Shown here: positions 25,689-33,316 of the stretch, one piece after another
Layout: every line of letters begins with the position of its first letter
Position numbering within the stretch: position 1 is the stretch's first letter
Source of the DNA: Acinetobacter sp. ANC 4862
Lineage (GTDB): Bacteria > Pseudomonadota > Gammaproteobacteria > Pseudomonadales > Moraxellaceae
Length of the DNA: 64,000 nt
Assembly (NCBI RefSeq): GCF_004336635.1
Contig: NZ_SJXH01000006.1
Coordinates: 56,842-120,841 of the forward strand
Direction: 5' to 3'
Position numbers and translations under genes: made by a program
Notes under the pieces: model-generated
What the model saw: the letters and a program-made list of their open reading frames with translations, nothing else
Databases searched by the model: none
What the model was told of the DNA's origin: nothing

Positions 25689-26714
25689 TTATCTGGTTTC
25701 GAGCAAATTCACCTGCTCCACCTGTACGTCACTCATAATTTCACCTTGAGCAAGAAGCTGGTTAAAATAATCTTCTACGACATTAAACTGCTCGGCCGTG
25801 CTTTCAACCTTATACATATTTTGGCGGAATTCATTGCTTGAACGTAAACCTTTGGTATACCAGGCAATATGTTTACGAGAAATACGGCAACCTGAGTATT
25901 CGCCATAGAAATCATACAACTCAGACAAATGTCCTAACAATACATCTTTCACTTCTTGAATATTCGGTGCAGCTAAATGCTGGCCTGTGGCTAAATAATG
26001 AGAGATTTCACGAAAAATCCAGGGACGACCTTGTGCTGCACGTCCAATCATCACTGCATCCGCCCCCGTATAATCGAGCACATATTTAGCCTTTTCAGGA
26101 CTGTCGATATCCCCATTAGCAATCACGGGAATATTCAGCATTTGTTTGACTTCTTTAATCAAAGAATAACGTGCTGTATTCAAGTACATATCTTCACGGG
26201 TACGGCCATGCAGTGCCAATGCAGCAATCCCGGCTTCTTCAGCACGCTTGGCAACCCGCAGGATATTTTCATGCCCATTTAGATATCCTAAACGGGTTTT
26301 TAAAGTCACAGGAACATCTACTGCCGCAACCACCGTATCTAAAATTCGTGCCACGAGATCTTCATCTTTTAATAATGCAGAACCTGCTAATTTATTACAG
26401 ACTTTTTTGGCCGGGCATCCCATATTGATATCAACAATTTGTGCACCATTCGCCACCTGATAGCGTGCCGCTTCTGCCAGCTCGCATGGTTCAGAACCGG
26501 CAATCTGCGCAGAGATAGGCGCCAGTTCGCCGTCAAAATTGGCACGGTACAGACTTTTCTTGCTCATGCGTAAGGTCTGGTCCGAAGTCATCATTTCACT
26601 GACGGCATGGCCTGCACCAAAATATTTACACAACGTCCGGAAAGGACGATCCGTAACACCTGCCATGGGAGCAACAATTAAATTATTTGACAGTTGATAT
26701 GGACCAATATACAT
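25689..26714 (-). CDS. dusB: tRNA-dihydrouridine synthase B
   Basis: The 341-residue FMN enzyme has APMAGVTDRPFR at the N-terminus, the MMTSDQ segment, NMGCPAKKVCNKLAGSALL with catalytic Cys100, LHGRTREDMY, ANGDIDSPEKA and GADAVMIGRAAQGRPWIF. All are characteristic of DusB, which reduces specific D-loop uridines of tRNA to dihydrouridine with NADPH. The C-terminal HIAWYTKGL matches the tRNA-binding helical domain. Its length fits. In many bacteria dusB precedes fis, but nothing fis-like follows here; a spacer and the frameshifted gene lie downstream. Confidence 0.93.
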   Translation of the reverse strand: MYIGPYQLSNNLIVAPMAGVTDRPFRTLCKYFGAGHAVSEMMTSDQTLRMSKKSLYRANFDGELAPISAQIAGSEPCELAEAARYQVANGAQIVDINMGCPAKKVCNKLAGSALLKDEDLVARILDTVVAAVDVPVTLKTRLGYLNGHENILRVAKRAEEAGIAALALHGRTREDMYLNTARYSLIKEVKQMLNIPVIANGDIDSPEKAKYVLDYTGADAVMIGRAAQGRPWIFREISHYLATGQHLAAPNIQEVKDVLLGHLSELYDFYGEYSGCRISRKHIAWYTKGLRSSNEFRQNMYKVESTAEQFNVVEDYFNQLLAQGEIMSDVQVEQVNLLETR

Positions 26715-26796
26715 ATAAATTCATCACTTTTTCGACCGGCATAGTATACTGCATCTGCTGTATGGGCTCATCCTTTTGGAACATGTTTTCATCATT

Positions 26797-28005
26797 ATGA
26801 AAAAAACTCTTTTTACTTCATCTCGGTTTAAATCTTTGAGTATTCTGGCTTTGTCTTTGAGCCTGATGGCCTGTGGCGATAACTCATGGTGGTCAAAAAA
26901 CAATGAACCCACCTTAAAAGAAGATCAAGTCAAGCGTCTTATTCCACCCCGTGTTAATGAACGTAGTTCTTGGGCCAAAGACATTTACGACATTACCGAT
27001 CAGCTCGGTATTCCTCAAACCAAAGAAAATATTTGCAGTATTGTGGCTGTGGTAGATCAGGAATCCAACTTCGTTGCTGACCCGCAAGTTCCCGGTTTAG
27101 GTGAAAAAGCGGTGAAAGAAGTTCAAGATCGGCTGGATGAAAAATTTAAAGATAAATTGGGCGATACTCTGGGCGGAACCATGGCCGGTTATTTTGAGCA
27201 GGTTCTGAAAAATCAGCCCACCCCTGAAAATAATTATTTAAGTCAAATGCGTCGCGTGAAAACCGAGCGTGAATTAGATGAACTCTATCGTGAAATTTTT
27301 GACTATATGTCAAAACATTATCATGTCAGTGCCTTAACTGGTGCGGCCAAACTGGTCGGTCAAGACATGGGCGAAAAATTAAATCCGATTACCACTTTAG
27401 GTTCCATGCAGGTTCATATTGGCTATGCCAAAGAACATAAACGTCAAGGTGGTAACATGGCCGAATTACGTACTGATTTATATAGTCAATATGGTGGCTT
27501 GTATTACGGTATCCACCGCTTGATGATGTACCCTGCCGATTATGATAAAGCGATTTATCGTTTTGCGGATTATAACTCTGGCATGTATTCAAGTCGCAAC
27601 GCAGCTTTTCAAAGCATGCTCAATGACTTGACGGCAACAGAGCTTGACCTGGATGGTGATTTGTTACTTTACACGAAAGATGGCTCAGTCCGTTCAGCAG
27701 CCAGTCAGTCCGAACGCGAACTGATCAGTGTATTTGCAGCCAACAATATTCTGGTTACACCACGACAAATCCGTTCTGACCTAAAAAAAGAAAAAGAGAA
27801 AGATTTCGAAGATACAGCAACTTATCGTGCTGTAACCAAGCTCTACCAAGAGAAAACAGGCAAAGATCCAATTTATGCTATCATGCCTGAAGTAGTCATT
27901 TCTGGTCCTAAACTGAGTCGTGATTATAATACCAACTGGTTTGCAACACGCGTAAACGGAAGATATCAATCATGTATGCAACGGGCAAAAAGAATAAAAA
28001 TTTAG
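26797..28005 (+). CDS. DUF1615 family lipoprotein
   Basis: This 402-residue envelope protein has a lipoprotein signal peptide (SILALSLSLMAC, Cys26). Conserved DUF1615-type segments follow: SIVAVVDQESNFVADP near the N-terminus, TTLGSMQVHIGYAKEH, YYGIHRLMMYPADYDKAIYRFADYNSGMYSSRN (in part) and a C-terminal TRVNGRYQSCMQRA. The E-x-x-F, GSMQ and YN-x-G elements recall lysozyme-like lytic transglycosylases, so a cell-wall role is plausible but unproven. The upstream TTG at 26776 was rejected because the signal peptide begins at 26797. Its end overlaps the next gene by 34 bases. Confidence 0.8.
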   Translation: MKKTLFTSSRFKSLSILALSLSLMACGDNSWWSKNNEPTLKEDQVKRLIPPRVNERSSWAKDIYDITDQLGIPQTKENICSIVAVVDQESNFVADPQVPGLGEKAVKEVQDRLDEKFKDKLGDTLGGTMAGYFEQVLKNQPTPENNYLSQMRRVKTERELDELYREIFDYMSKHYHVSALTGAAKLVGQDMGEKLNPITTLGSMQVHIGYAKEHKRQGGNMAELRTDLYSQYGGLYYGIHRLMMYPADYDKAIYRFADYNSGMYSSRNAAFQSMLNDLTATELDLDGDLLLYTKDGSVRSAASQSERELISVFAANNILVTPRQIRSDLKKEKEKDFEDTATYRAVTKLYQEKTGKDPIYAIMPEVVISGPKLSRDYNTNWFATRVNGRYQSCMQRAKRIKI

Positions 28006-28619
28006 CGCTCTTTGATTTTGATGGAACCCTGTGTAAAAAGGACAGTTTTACAGGGTTTATCTTTTACGCCTTATCTAAACGTCATATTGTCAAACAAGGC
28101 ATAAAAATTCTGCCCTGGATTCAAGCTTATTATTTGAATGTCTATTCTGCACCAGCCATGCGTTCCAAATTGTTTCGTGCCATGTTTAGTAATGCCAATG
28201 CCTTAGAACTGCAACAAATGGCACAGGAATATGCAGCAAATTTAATAAATCAATTAAATCAGCCTTTGCTTAAGCAGCTTAAACAACATCAAGCCTTAGG
28301 CGATGATGTTGTATTGGTTTCGGCATCGGTCGATGTCTATCTCAAGCCTGTCTGTGAGTTATTAAATATTGATTTAATTTGTACCCATACTGAACAAGTC
28401 AATGATGTCTATACGGGACAATACATCACACCTGATTGCAGTTCGGAACAGAAAAGACAAAGAATTTTAGAAAAATATCATTTAACTGATTATGCTGTAA
28501 TTTATGCCTATGGTAATAGTCATGAAGATCAAGAGATGCTCTCGCTTGCTGATCATGGCTACATGGTTGGTGGAGCCGATGATCTGCCAAACATTTTAAA
28601 TCATAAAAAATTGGCTTAG
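27972..28619 (+). CDS. HAD-IB family phosphatase
   Basis: The 215-residue HAD hydrolase has motif I FDFDGTLCKKD (nucleophile Asp15, acid/base Asp17), motif II VLVSASVDVYL, a lysine in the EQKRQRIL region, and motif III YAYGNSHEDQEMLSLADHGY. This is the SerB/PSPase-like subfamily HAD-IB. Substrates vary (phosphoserine, lysophosphatidate and others) and are not predictable here. The ATG lies 34 bases inside the upstream DUF1615 gene, in a different frame, suggesting translational coupling and a two-gene operon. Confidence 0.82.
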   Translation: MYATGKKNKNLALFDFDGTLCKKDSFTGFIFYALSKRHIVKQGIKILPWIQAYYLNVYSAPAMRSKLFRAMFSNANALELQQMAQEYAANLINQLNQPLLKQLKQHQALGDDVVLVSASVDVYLKPVCELLNIDLICTHTEQVNDVYTGQYITPDCSSEQKRQRILEKYHLTDYAVIYAYGNSHEDQEMLSLADHGYMVGGADDLPNILNHKKLA

Positions 28620-28638
28620 TTTTATTTAAGCTTCATAA

Positions 28639-28668
28639 AAAAAACCCACAATTTATTGTGGGTTTAAA
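28639..28668 (+). terminator. terminator after the HAD phosphatase gene
   Basis: AAACCCACAAT and ATTGTGGGTTT form an 11-bp stem with a short loop, ~20 bases after the stop. T-tract on the plus strand is short; A-run precedes it. Confidence 0.8.
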
Positions 28669-28866
28669 AGTATTTTATTTTACAGTCGCGCTTAACAATG
28701 CAAGAACCGGAAAGCAACCACGATTTATTTCAACATCTCGTTTCAAAAATAGTTGATAGATTAACTGACATACACTGCATATTATCGCAGTGGAACCTGA
28801 TACAGAAGCCATGATGCAGTTCTCTGAAGATACTTCACAACATAAACTTAAGATCATATAAAGTAT
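28669..28866. other. spacer between two terminators, possible degenerate coding remnant
   Basis: About 200 bases lie between two terminator hairpins. On the plus strand one frame reads MQEPESNHDLFQHLVSKIVD and stops; another, overlapping, reads HIIAVEPDTEAMMQF then SEDTSQHKLKII, stop. The IIAVEP...HK pattern faintly recalls cysteine synthase-like PLP enzymes, so this could be a decayed fragment. A 60-codon minus-strand frame also exists but lacks a ribosome site. I do not call a gene. Confidence 0.3.
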
Positions 28867-28894
28867 AAAAAGCCTGCAAATGCAGGCTTTTTTT
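28867..28894. terminator. terminator downstream of pilX
   Basis: AAAAAGCCTGC and GCAGGCTTTTTTT form an ~11-bp stem with a 4-6 base loop just beyond the pilX stop (28896). T-runs on both strands allow bidirectional use. Confidence 0.88.
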
Positions 28895-28895
28895 A

Positions 28896-30161
28896 TTATT
28901 CTATATTTTCGGGATTAACTTCATTCCAAGATAGGACAGAGATTCCAGAGGTATAGCCTAGTCCAGTACCAGTACCAGTACCAGTATTCATCAATTCACT
29001 ATTGTACTTAATTTCCATGTTACCACCTCCGTTTACTGTAAATTGGGTATCACCAAATTTATATCCTGCACCATCAGCTTCAATATTTGCTACGTACAGC
29101 GCACCATTAATAACAGTATTTCCTCCCCCCTGTATATGATATAAACCACCTAATATGAGGACAATTCCTCGAATTTCACCACAATCAGTTTTACCGTCAG
29201 TAACATCACCTTTAATAATTATTATACCGGTACAAGCAGGTATTTTACTTACATCCCCCTGAATATAAGTAACATTTGGTATGGGAGTAGATGGGGGGGT
29301 AGGATAGGAAGGAACGATCGATTTCACCAATTTCATAACTTCATTTGCATCCCCCCAAAGTCCTAAATTCGCATTTTTAACGCATGCTCCTGAACTCGGG
29401 CATTCACTTCCTCCAGTATAATCTGATTCCTTATTTTTACCGCCACCATTACCATTACCATTACCATTACCATTACCAGAATTAGTAGCTTTAATTGCTT
29501 CTATTACGGAAGCATTAGAATCAGAGTTCATGGTTGCTATTGCAAGTTTATTTTTTCCATCAATCGCAAAGTTATTACTATTTGCCTCATATTTCCCAGA
29601 GGCCACGTTTCCTGCGAGTGTTAACGCAGCAGGTAAATCAGGTAACCTTAAAGCATTTGGTGCAGCAAGTTTTACTTGATAAATACTTTCACCTAAGACT
29701 TTAATATCCTTTCCAGTGCCTTTGATTAAGTTCCCAGTAATTTGTACCGTAACTTGGTGATTATCATTATCCCAACATGGATTAGTTTCTACTGTTGAAC
29801 AACCAGCAATAGTAGACTTTGGATTTATCCAATAATATCGACCATTTTGAACATTGTCTGCATCCACTCCATTTTCAGGATTGGTATAGGGCATCAAATT
29901 ATCTGTAATCTTACCTTGCCATACTGTTGATTGTTCTGAGGATGGCCATCCAGACCCACCTGTTTTAAAACGGCCACCAAACCAATTTAAAAATTGTGTC
30001 GCACCATCTTCGGCAGTATTTGTCGTAATGACTTTATTGTTTATATTTGCAGTCATTTTGTCTTGGATGATCGTGCCACGCATAGCGTAGAGACTTATCA
30101 TGGTCGCTGCAAATAACACTACCACGGTAATAATAAGGACCGAACCTTGTTGTTTTTTCAT
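28896..30161 (-). CDS. pilX: PilX-like minor pilin assembly protein
   Basis: The 421-residue protein begins MKKQQGSVLIITVVVLFAATMISLYAMR (in part), the short leader and hydrophobic helix of PilX-type pseudopilins. The residue after the leader glycine is followed by Ser, and there is no Glu5, as in PilX. The body is far longer than classical PilX (~170-200). It contains an SGNGNGNGNGNGGG linker (about residues 229-242) and a C-terminal TGTGTGTG run, both encoded by hexamer tandem repeats. GGGGAC precedes the ATG. It is the last gene of the pilE-fimT-pilV-pilW-pilX operon and is followed by a terminator rather than pilY1. Confidence 0.75.
   Translation of the reverse strand: MKKQQGSVLIITVVVLFAATMISLYAMRGTIIQDKMTANINNKVITTNTAEDGATQFLNWFGGRFKTGGSGWPSSEQSTVWQGKITDNLMPYTNPENGVDADNVQNGRYYWINPKSTIAGCSTVETNPCWDNDNHQVTVQITGNLIKGTGKDIKVLGESIYQVKLAAPNALRLPDLPAALTLAGNVASGKYEANSNNFAIDGKNKLAIATMNSDSNASVIEAIKATNSGNGNGNGNGNGGGKNKESDYTGGSECPSSGACVKNANLGLWGDANEVMKLVKSIVPSYPTPPSTPIPNVTYIQGDVSKIPACTGIIIIKGDVTDGKTDCGEIRGIVLILGGLYHIQGGGNTVINGALYVANIEADGAGYKFGDTQFTVNGGGNMEIKYNSELMNTGTGTGTGLGYTSGISVLSWNEVNPENIE
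28963..28986 (-). repeat. hexamer tandem repeat in pilX (TG repeats)
   Basis: Four perfect copies of CCAGTA on the plus strand encode alternating Thr-Gly near the C-terminus of the PilX-like protein. Changes in copy number would keep the frame. Confidence 0.85.
29447..29479 (-). repeat. hexamer tandem repeat in pilX (GN repeats)
   Basis: About five copies of the hexamer ATTACC (plus strand) encode a Gly-Asn run in the middle of the PilX-like protein, a likely flexible linker. Copy-number changes would be in frame. Confidence 0.85.
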
Positions 30162-30179
30162 TATATCATGTCCCCAAAC

Positions 30180-31304
30180 TTACTCACTAATAAAATAAAT
30201 TGTACTGCTAATATCTACATCATTCGTTACACTTGTTTTACTCGCATCACAATGGATAGTAAGGTTCATTCCTACACCACTAGATTTTGGAAGTATGTAA
30301 GGGATAGATGTATATGTTAGATCAGCGGCAGCACCACCATCTCGACTTATTGTCCAACCTGTAATATCAGTACCTGCTTTTACAGTCACAGTCATGCTCT
30401 TATCTTTTTTGGCTTTAAATGGATCAGTCTTGCTGCTTTTACCCAAGACGATCCCCCATGTACCATTATTACTAGTATTAGAGAAACTCAAATTAATGTT
30501 ATCCAACATTGTGTTTAAACATTGTGTTTGAGGCTGTTCTGGATCTTTTTCTACAGGATCTTTTTCTACAGGATCTTTTTCTACAGGATCTTTTTCTACA
30601 GGATCTTTTTCTACAGGATCTTTTTCTACAGGATCCGTGACTACGGGAGGATTAGTACTTGGTGGATTGACAAGACTCGTACCCCCTGTCGAAGCCAATT
30701 TTGTCATTGCTAAATAATGTGAAGTCGAAATAAAATCAGTAGTAGGCTGCTTGTCACTACCACTAAAAACACTTATTTGAGATAGTACACTCGTTACAGT
30801 TCCCCACACATCACTAACAGCGGTATTGGCTGTACCATTAGCAAAATAAGGTTGATAAGCTGTTCCATTTTGAATCCCATAAGCAAATTTTAATCCCGAG
30901 ACATTTTTTGCTAACGTAACGGTTTGTGGTGTTCCATCATTCAAAACAAGTTCACAAATAAGTTCATTGTCTGTATTTAGCTTAAATGTATTTACAGAGG
31001 AATGATTTGTCTCACCTAAACAATCCCTTTGTGAACTATCAAAATATACAACCAACTCATTATTATTTGCAGGAAATCCAAATGAAGTGGCTTGTCTTAC
31101 TAATCGCGTAATCGTTGTCGAAGCAAAGCGAAAATTTTCTTGTGAACGGTCCATCACATCTTTTTCAAGAATAAGTTTCTGATTGGAAAATAAAACTGTG
31201 AATGCACCTGCGGTAATAATCAAACCGACCGTCAAACCCACCATAAGTTCAATCAGAGAAACTCCCGCTTGAGAGTATCGCTGACTTGCTATTTTTCTTT
31301 TCAT
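30180..31304 (-). CDS. pilW: PilW-like minor pilin assembly protein
   Basis: This ~374-residue prepilin-like protein has the class III signal AGVSLIELMVGLTVGLIITAG (in part: GVSLIELMVGLTV) with Glu5 after the cleavable glycine. It also has the family-typical NFRFASTTITRLVRQA and FYFDSS-like VVYFDSSQRDC. A ~30-residue Asp-Pro-Val-Glu-Lys repeat (six perfect 15-bp units) followed by a C-terminal ~110-residue beta-rich domain (from about residue 258) is an extension over ordinary PilW. The ATG at 31304 has GGGGGAA six bases upstream; a TTG at 31319 is less likely. Minor pilins of this type prime type IV pilus assembly at the inner membrane. Confidence 0.8.
   Translation of the reverse strand: MKRKIASQRYSQAGVSLIELMVGLTVGLIITAGAFTVLFSNQKLILEKDVMDRSQENFRFASTTITRLVRQATSFGFPANNNELVVYFDSSQRDCLGETNHSSVNTFKLNTDNELICELVLNDGTPQTVTLAKNVSGLKFAYGIQNGTAYQPYFANGTANTAVSDVWGTVTSVLSQISVFSGSDKQPTTDFISTSHYLAMTKLASTGGTSLVNPPSTNPPVVTDPVEKDPVEKDPVEKDPVEKDPVEKDPVEKDPEQPQTQCLNTMLDNINLSFSNTSNNGTWGIVLGKSSKTDPFKAKKDKSMTVTVKAGTDITGWTISRDGGAAADLTYTSIPYILPKSSGVGMNLTIHCDASKTSVTNDVDISSTIYFISE
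30541..30645 (-). repeat. 15-bp tandem repeat in pilW
   Basis: GGATCTTTTTCTACA (plus strand) is repeated six times without change (30541-30630), followed by one degenerate unit (30631-30645). It encodes repeated Asp-Pro-Val-Glu-Lys on the minus strand. The identity of the units indicates recent expansion. Confidence 0.95.
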
Positions 31305-31319
31305 ACGATGTTCCCCCAA

Positions 31320-31823
31320 TTAAACTTCACATTTTGGTACTGAAAAATAATAGATAAAGCTTTCTTTATCTGCTGGGTTAGCTTCATACCATTTCGCTTT
31401 TTTATTTTCCCATTCAATCGTTATTTTATAACGTCGTTTGGTTGCATCATCTATTTCAAGATTTCCAGACCAGCCATTCATACGGTTATGTAAAGCAATT
31501 TGCTCGGTAGTCAACCCACCAATAAAGTCACTTGTATTCCCCGTCACTTTCCAACGATTTTCCCATTGCGTTTTAATATTACCAACTTTTCCTGAGGCAG
31601 GTTGTCCTGTAGTACTGTCATCTAAAGAACAAACACTCGCCCACATCCTGTCAATCAGATCATTGGCTTGAATGGTCGCGATCGTGCGCTGTGTTGTAAG
31701 CGCGCTCTGCTGCACAGATTTTATGTGTAACACCCCAAGCCCCAATAGCACACCAGCGGTAATAAACATCGCAATTAATGCTTCCAAAAGTGCAAAACCT
31801 TGTTGTAAGTTCATTTTTTGCAT
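31320..31823 (-). CDS. pilV: PilV-like minor pilin
   Basis: The 167-residue prepilin has the signal QQGFALLEALIAMFITAGVLLGLG (in part: GFALLEALIAMFI), with Glu in the fifth mature position. The GVLHIKSVQQSALTTQRTIA and NDLIDRMW segments are seen in PilV proteins. It is a membrane-inserted minor pilin assembled with PilW/PilX at the pilus tip. GGGGTG lies seven bases before the ATG at 31823. It starts three bases after the FimT-like stop and ends 15 bases before the PilW start, a tight operon. Confidence 0.82.
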   Translation of the reverse strand: MQKMNLQQGFALLEALIAMFITAGVLLGLGVLHIKSVQQSALTTQRTIATIQANDLIDRMWASVCSLDDSTTGQPASGKVGNIKTQWENRWKVTGNTSDFIGGLTTEQIALHNRMNGWSGNLEIDDATKRRYKITIEWENKKAKWYEANPADKESFIYYFSVPKCEV

Positions 31824-31826
31824 AAG

Positions 31827-32300
31827 TTAGCACCCCGATTTACTTTTAAACGCTCTACCAATGACTTCTACACACACAGAATAGGTATTTGCATCTGGAA
31901 TAGTGACTGTTATTTCATATTCAGCAGTTGTTGATCCGAAGGTGTTAAAGGTTATTATTTCAGGACCAGTAACAGAAAGTTGAGAACTATCAAAAGTCAA
32001 TTTTTGAATAGGAGTAGTTGAACCAGAATGCGTAGCGATCAGACCAGTTGACCAATTTGTTTTGTTTGCTGATAGACAACTTGAACCGTCAGAACTCCCA
32101 CATACAGTCACTGTTTTACCAAGTCGAATCGCTTCTGTTCGCGATTGTTGTAGAAAACTCAAAATATCTCCACTACTTGTATTAACTTTAGTATTGTGGA
32201 GCATCTGACTTAAATTTGGTGCTGCCAAAGTGGCGATGATCGCCAAAATCGCAATCGTAACGATCAATTCAATCAGGGTAAATGCGCTTTGTCGTTTCAT
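31827..32300 (-). CDS. FimT/FimU-like minor pilin (GspH family)
   Basis: This ~157-residue prepilin starts MKRQSAFTLIELIVTIAILA and continues with APNLSQML and SRTEAIRLGKTVTVCGSSDG, the usual layout of FimT/FimU and GspH pseudopilins. Two cysteines near the C-terminus (SVCVEV, KSGC) could form a disulfide. The start ATG at 32300 overlaps the stop TGA of the upstream PilE-like gene (ATGA), implying coupled translation. The longer frame to 32363 reads into that gene and lacks the prepilin leader at its start, so it was rejected. FimT and FimU cannot be told apart here. Confidence 0.82.
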   Translation of the reverse strand: MKRQSAFTLIELIVTIAILAIIATLAAPNLSQMLHNTKVNTSSGDILSFLQQSRTEAIRLGKTVTVCGSSDGSSCLSANKTNWSTGLIATHSGSTTPIQKLTFDSSQLSVTGPEIITFNTFGSTTAEYEITVTIPDANTYSVCVEVIGRAFKSKSGC

Positions 32301-32719
32301 TTCCAGCACCCTGAAGTTGAGGGGGTTTTCACACCAGCTTCTGTTAGCGTAAGCGTGCCGCACAATGTATCATTTTGTGCACTGGTTGGAGTTGCTGTAA
32401 TGGTATAAGTCTGCGAGGCATTCGCAATACTGACTGAAATCGTATAATAGGTGGACACATTACTAGGATTCTTTAGACTTGCAGGAATATTCGCTTCCGC
32501 TGGATAACTAAAACTCGCATTATATTTACTTTCTAAATATTGTGCCACACTAAGCATTGCAGCTTGCGCTTCTGTACGATGACTTGCCACAATATATTTC
32601 GTATAACTTGGGAGTGCTATCGCTGCTAAAATCGCAATAATTGCAACAGTGACCATTAATTCGATAAGTGTGAAACCGACCTGCGTAGATTGATGAGTAT
32701 TCTTTCTATTTATATACAT
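32297..32719 (-). CDS. pilE: type IV pilin-like protein, PilE family
   Basis: The 140-residue prepilin has a 15-residue leader ending in QVG, then FTLIELMVTVAIIAILAAIA (Glu5 present), the type IV pilin N-terminal helix. The AQAAMLSVAQYLESKYN segment is typical of PilE minor pilins in Acinetobacter and Pseudomonas. Cysteines at LCGTLTL and SGCWK form the expected D-loop disulfide. It is the promoter-proximal gene of the cluster. Usually pilE comes last, after pilY1; here it is first and pilY1 is not in the cluster. No strong ribosome site is seen. Confidence 0.8.
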   Translation of the reverse strand: MYINRKNTHQSTQVGFTLIELMVTVAIIAILAAIALPSYTKYIVASHRTEAQAAMLSVAQYLESKYNASFSYPAEANIPASLKNPSNVSTYYTISVSIANASQTYTITATPTSAQNDTLCGTLTLTEAGVKTPSTSGCWK

Positions 32720-33316
32720 TTTATTAATCTCTTACAGTCTGTAACTATCTGTAAAAATACCATAAAACAATTAAGGTTTAATTTGTAGAAATGCTCATTT
32801 TTTGTTTTACAAACAAAATTTTATTAACACTATCAATAATGATTATTATTTTAAACTACATTTAATATTAAATAATTACTTATATTTAGCTCTCATAAAA
32901 TATGTTAAATCAATAATTTTATTTTATTTTTCAAAAGGATAAAAAAAATGTATAAAAAATATATAAATTCTTTAACTAAATAGTTTGCAAGTATTTTTAT
33001 AACAAGATGTGCATAAGAAATTTTTTTTTATTAACTTTAATTTTCAAATATTAACAATAGCAAAAATGCTCAAAATAAGAAATTTCATGTTTTTTTTGAA
33101 AAAAATTAAACAAATTTTTACAATAAATTAAAAAAAGTATTTTTTTGAAACAGTCTACTGTATGAGTTAAATGTTTGACCTATTCCTCAAATATAAAAAG
33201 TGGCTCTTTCAAAGTCACTTTTAGTTAAGAATTTGGCTAGATGAGAAAATCGCGTCTTATCGCAGTTCAAATCGCTTTCACAACTTAAATGATCTTCCCA
33301 TCTATTTAAATTTTAT
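32720..33316. other. very AT-rich spacer between the pilin operon and desB
   Basis: About 600 bases of unusually AT-rich DNA with long A/T runs (e.g. around 32930-33140) hold the promoter of the pilin operon and the end of desB. I see no ORF of note. A terminator hairpin lies at ~33195. Extreme AT-richness next to a surface-structure operon is typical of silencer (H-NS-like) targets, but that is inference. Confidence 0.5.
33195..33223. terminator. hairpin, probable terminator in pilin-desB spacer
   Basis: AAAAGTG and CACTTTT enclose an inner CTTT/AAAG pairing with small bulges. Position is ~95 bases beyond the desB stop on the minus strand. Confidence 0.5.

Noticed and set aside
30541..30645. 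Possible CRISPR-like array
   Set aside because: Units are 15 bp, contiguous and lack spacers; they are in-frame codons of pilW.
30522..30713. Plus-strand frame with a repeated FYRIF motif
   Set aside because: It is the antisense reading of the pilW 15-bp repeat.
32720..33316. Replication or partition origin in the AT-rich spacer
   Set aside because: No clustered DnaA-box or iteron pattern was seen; composition alone is not evidence.
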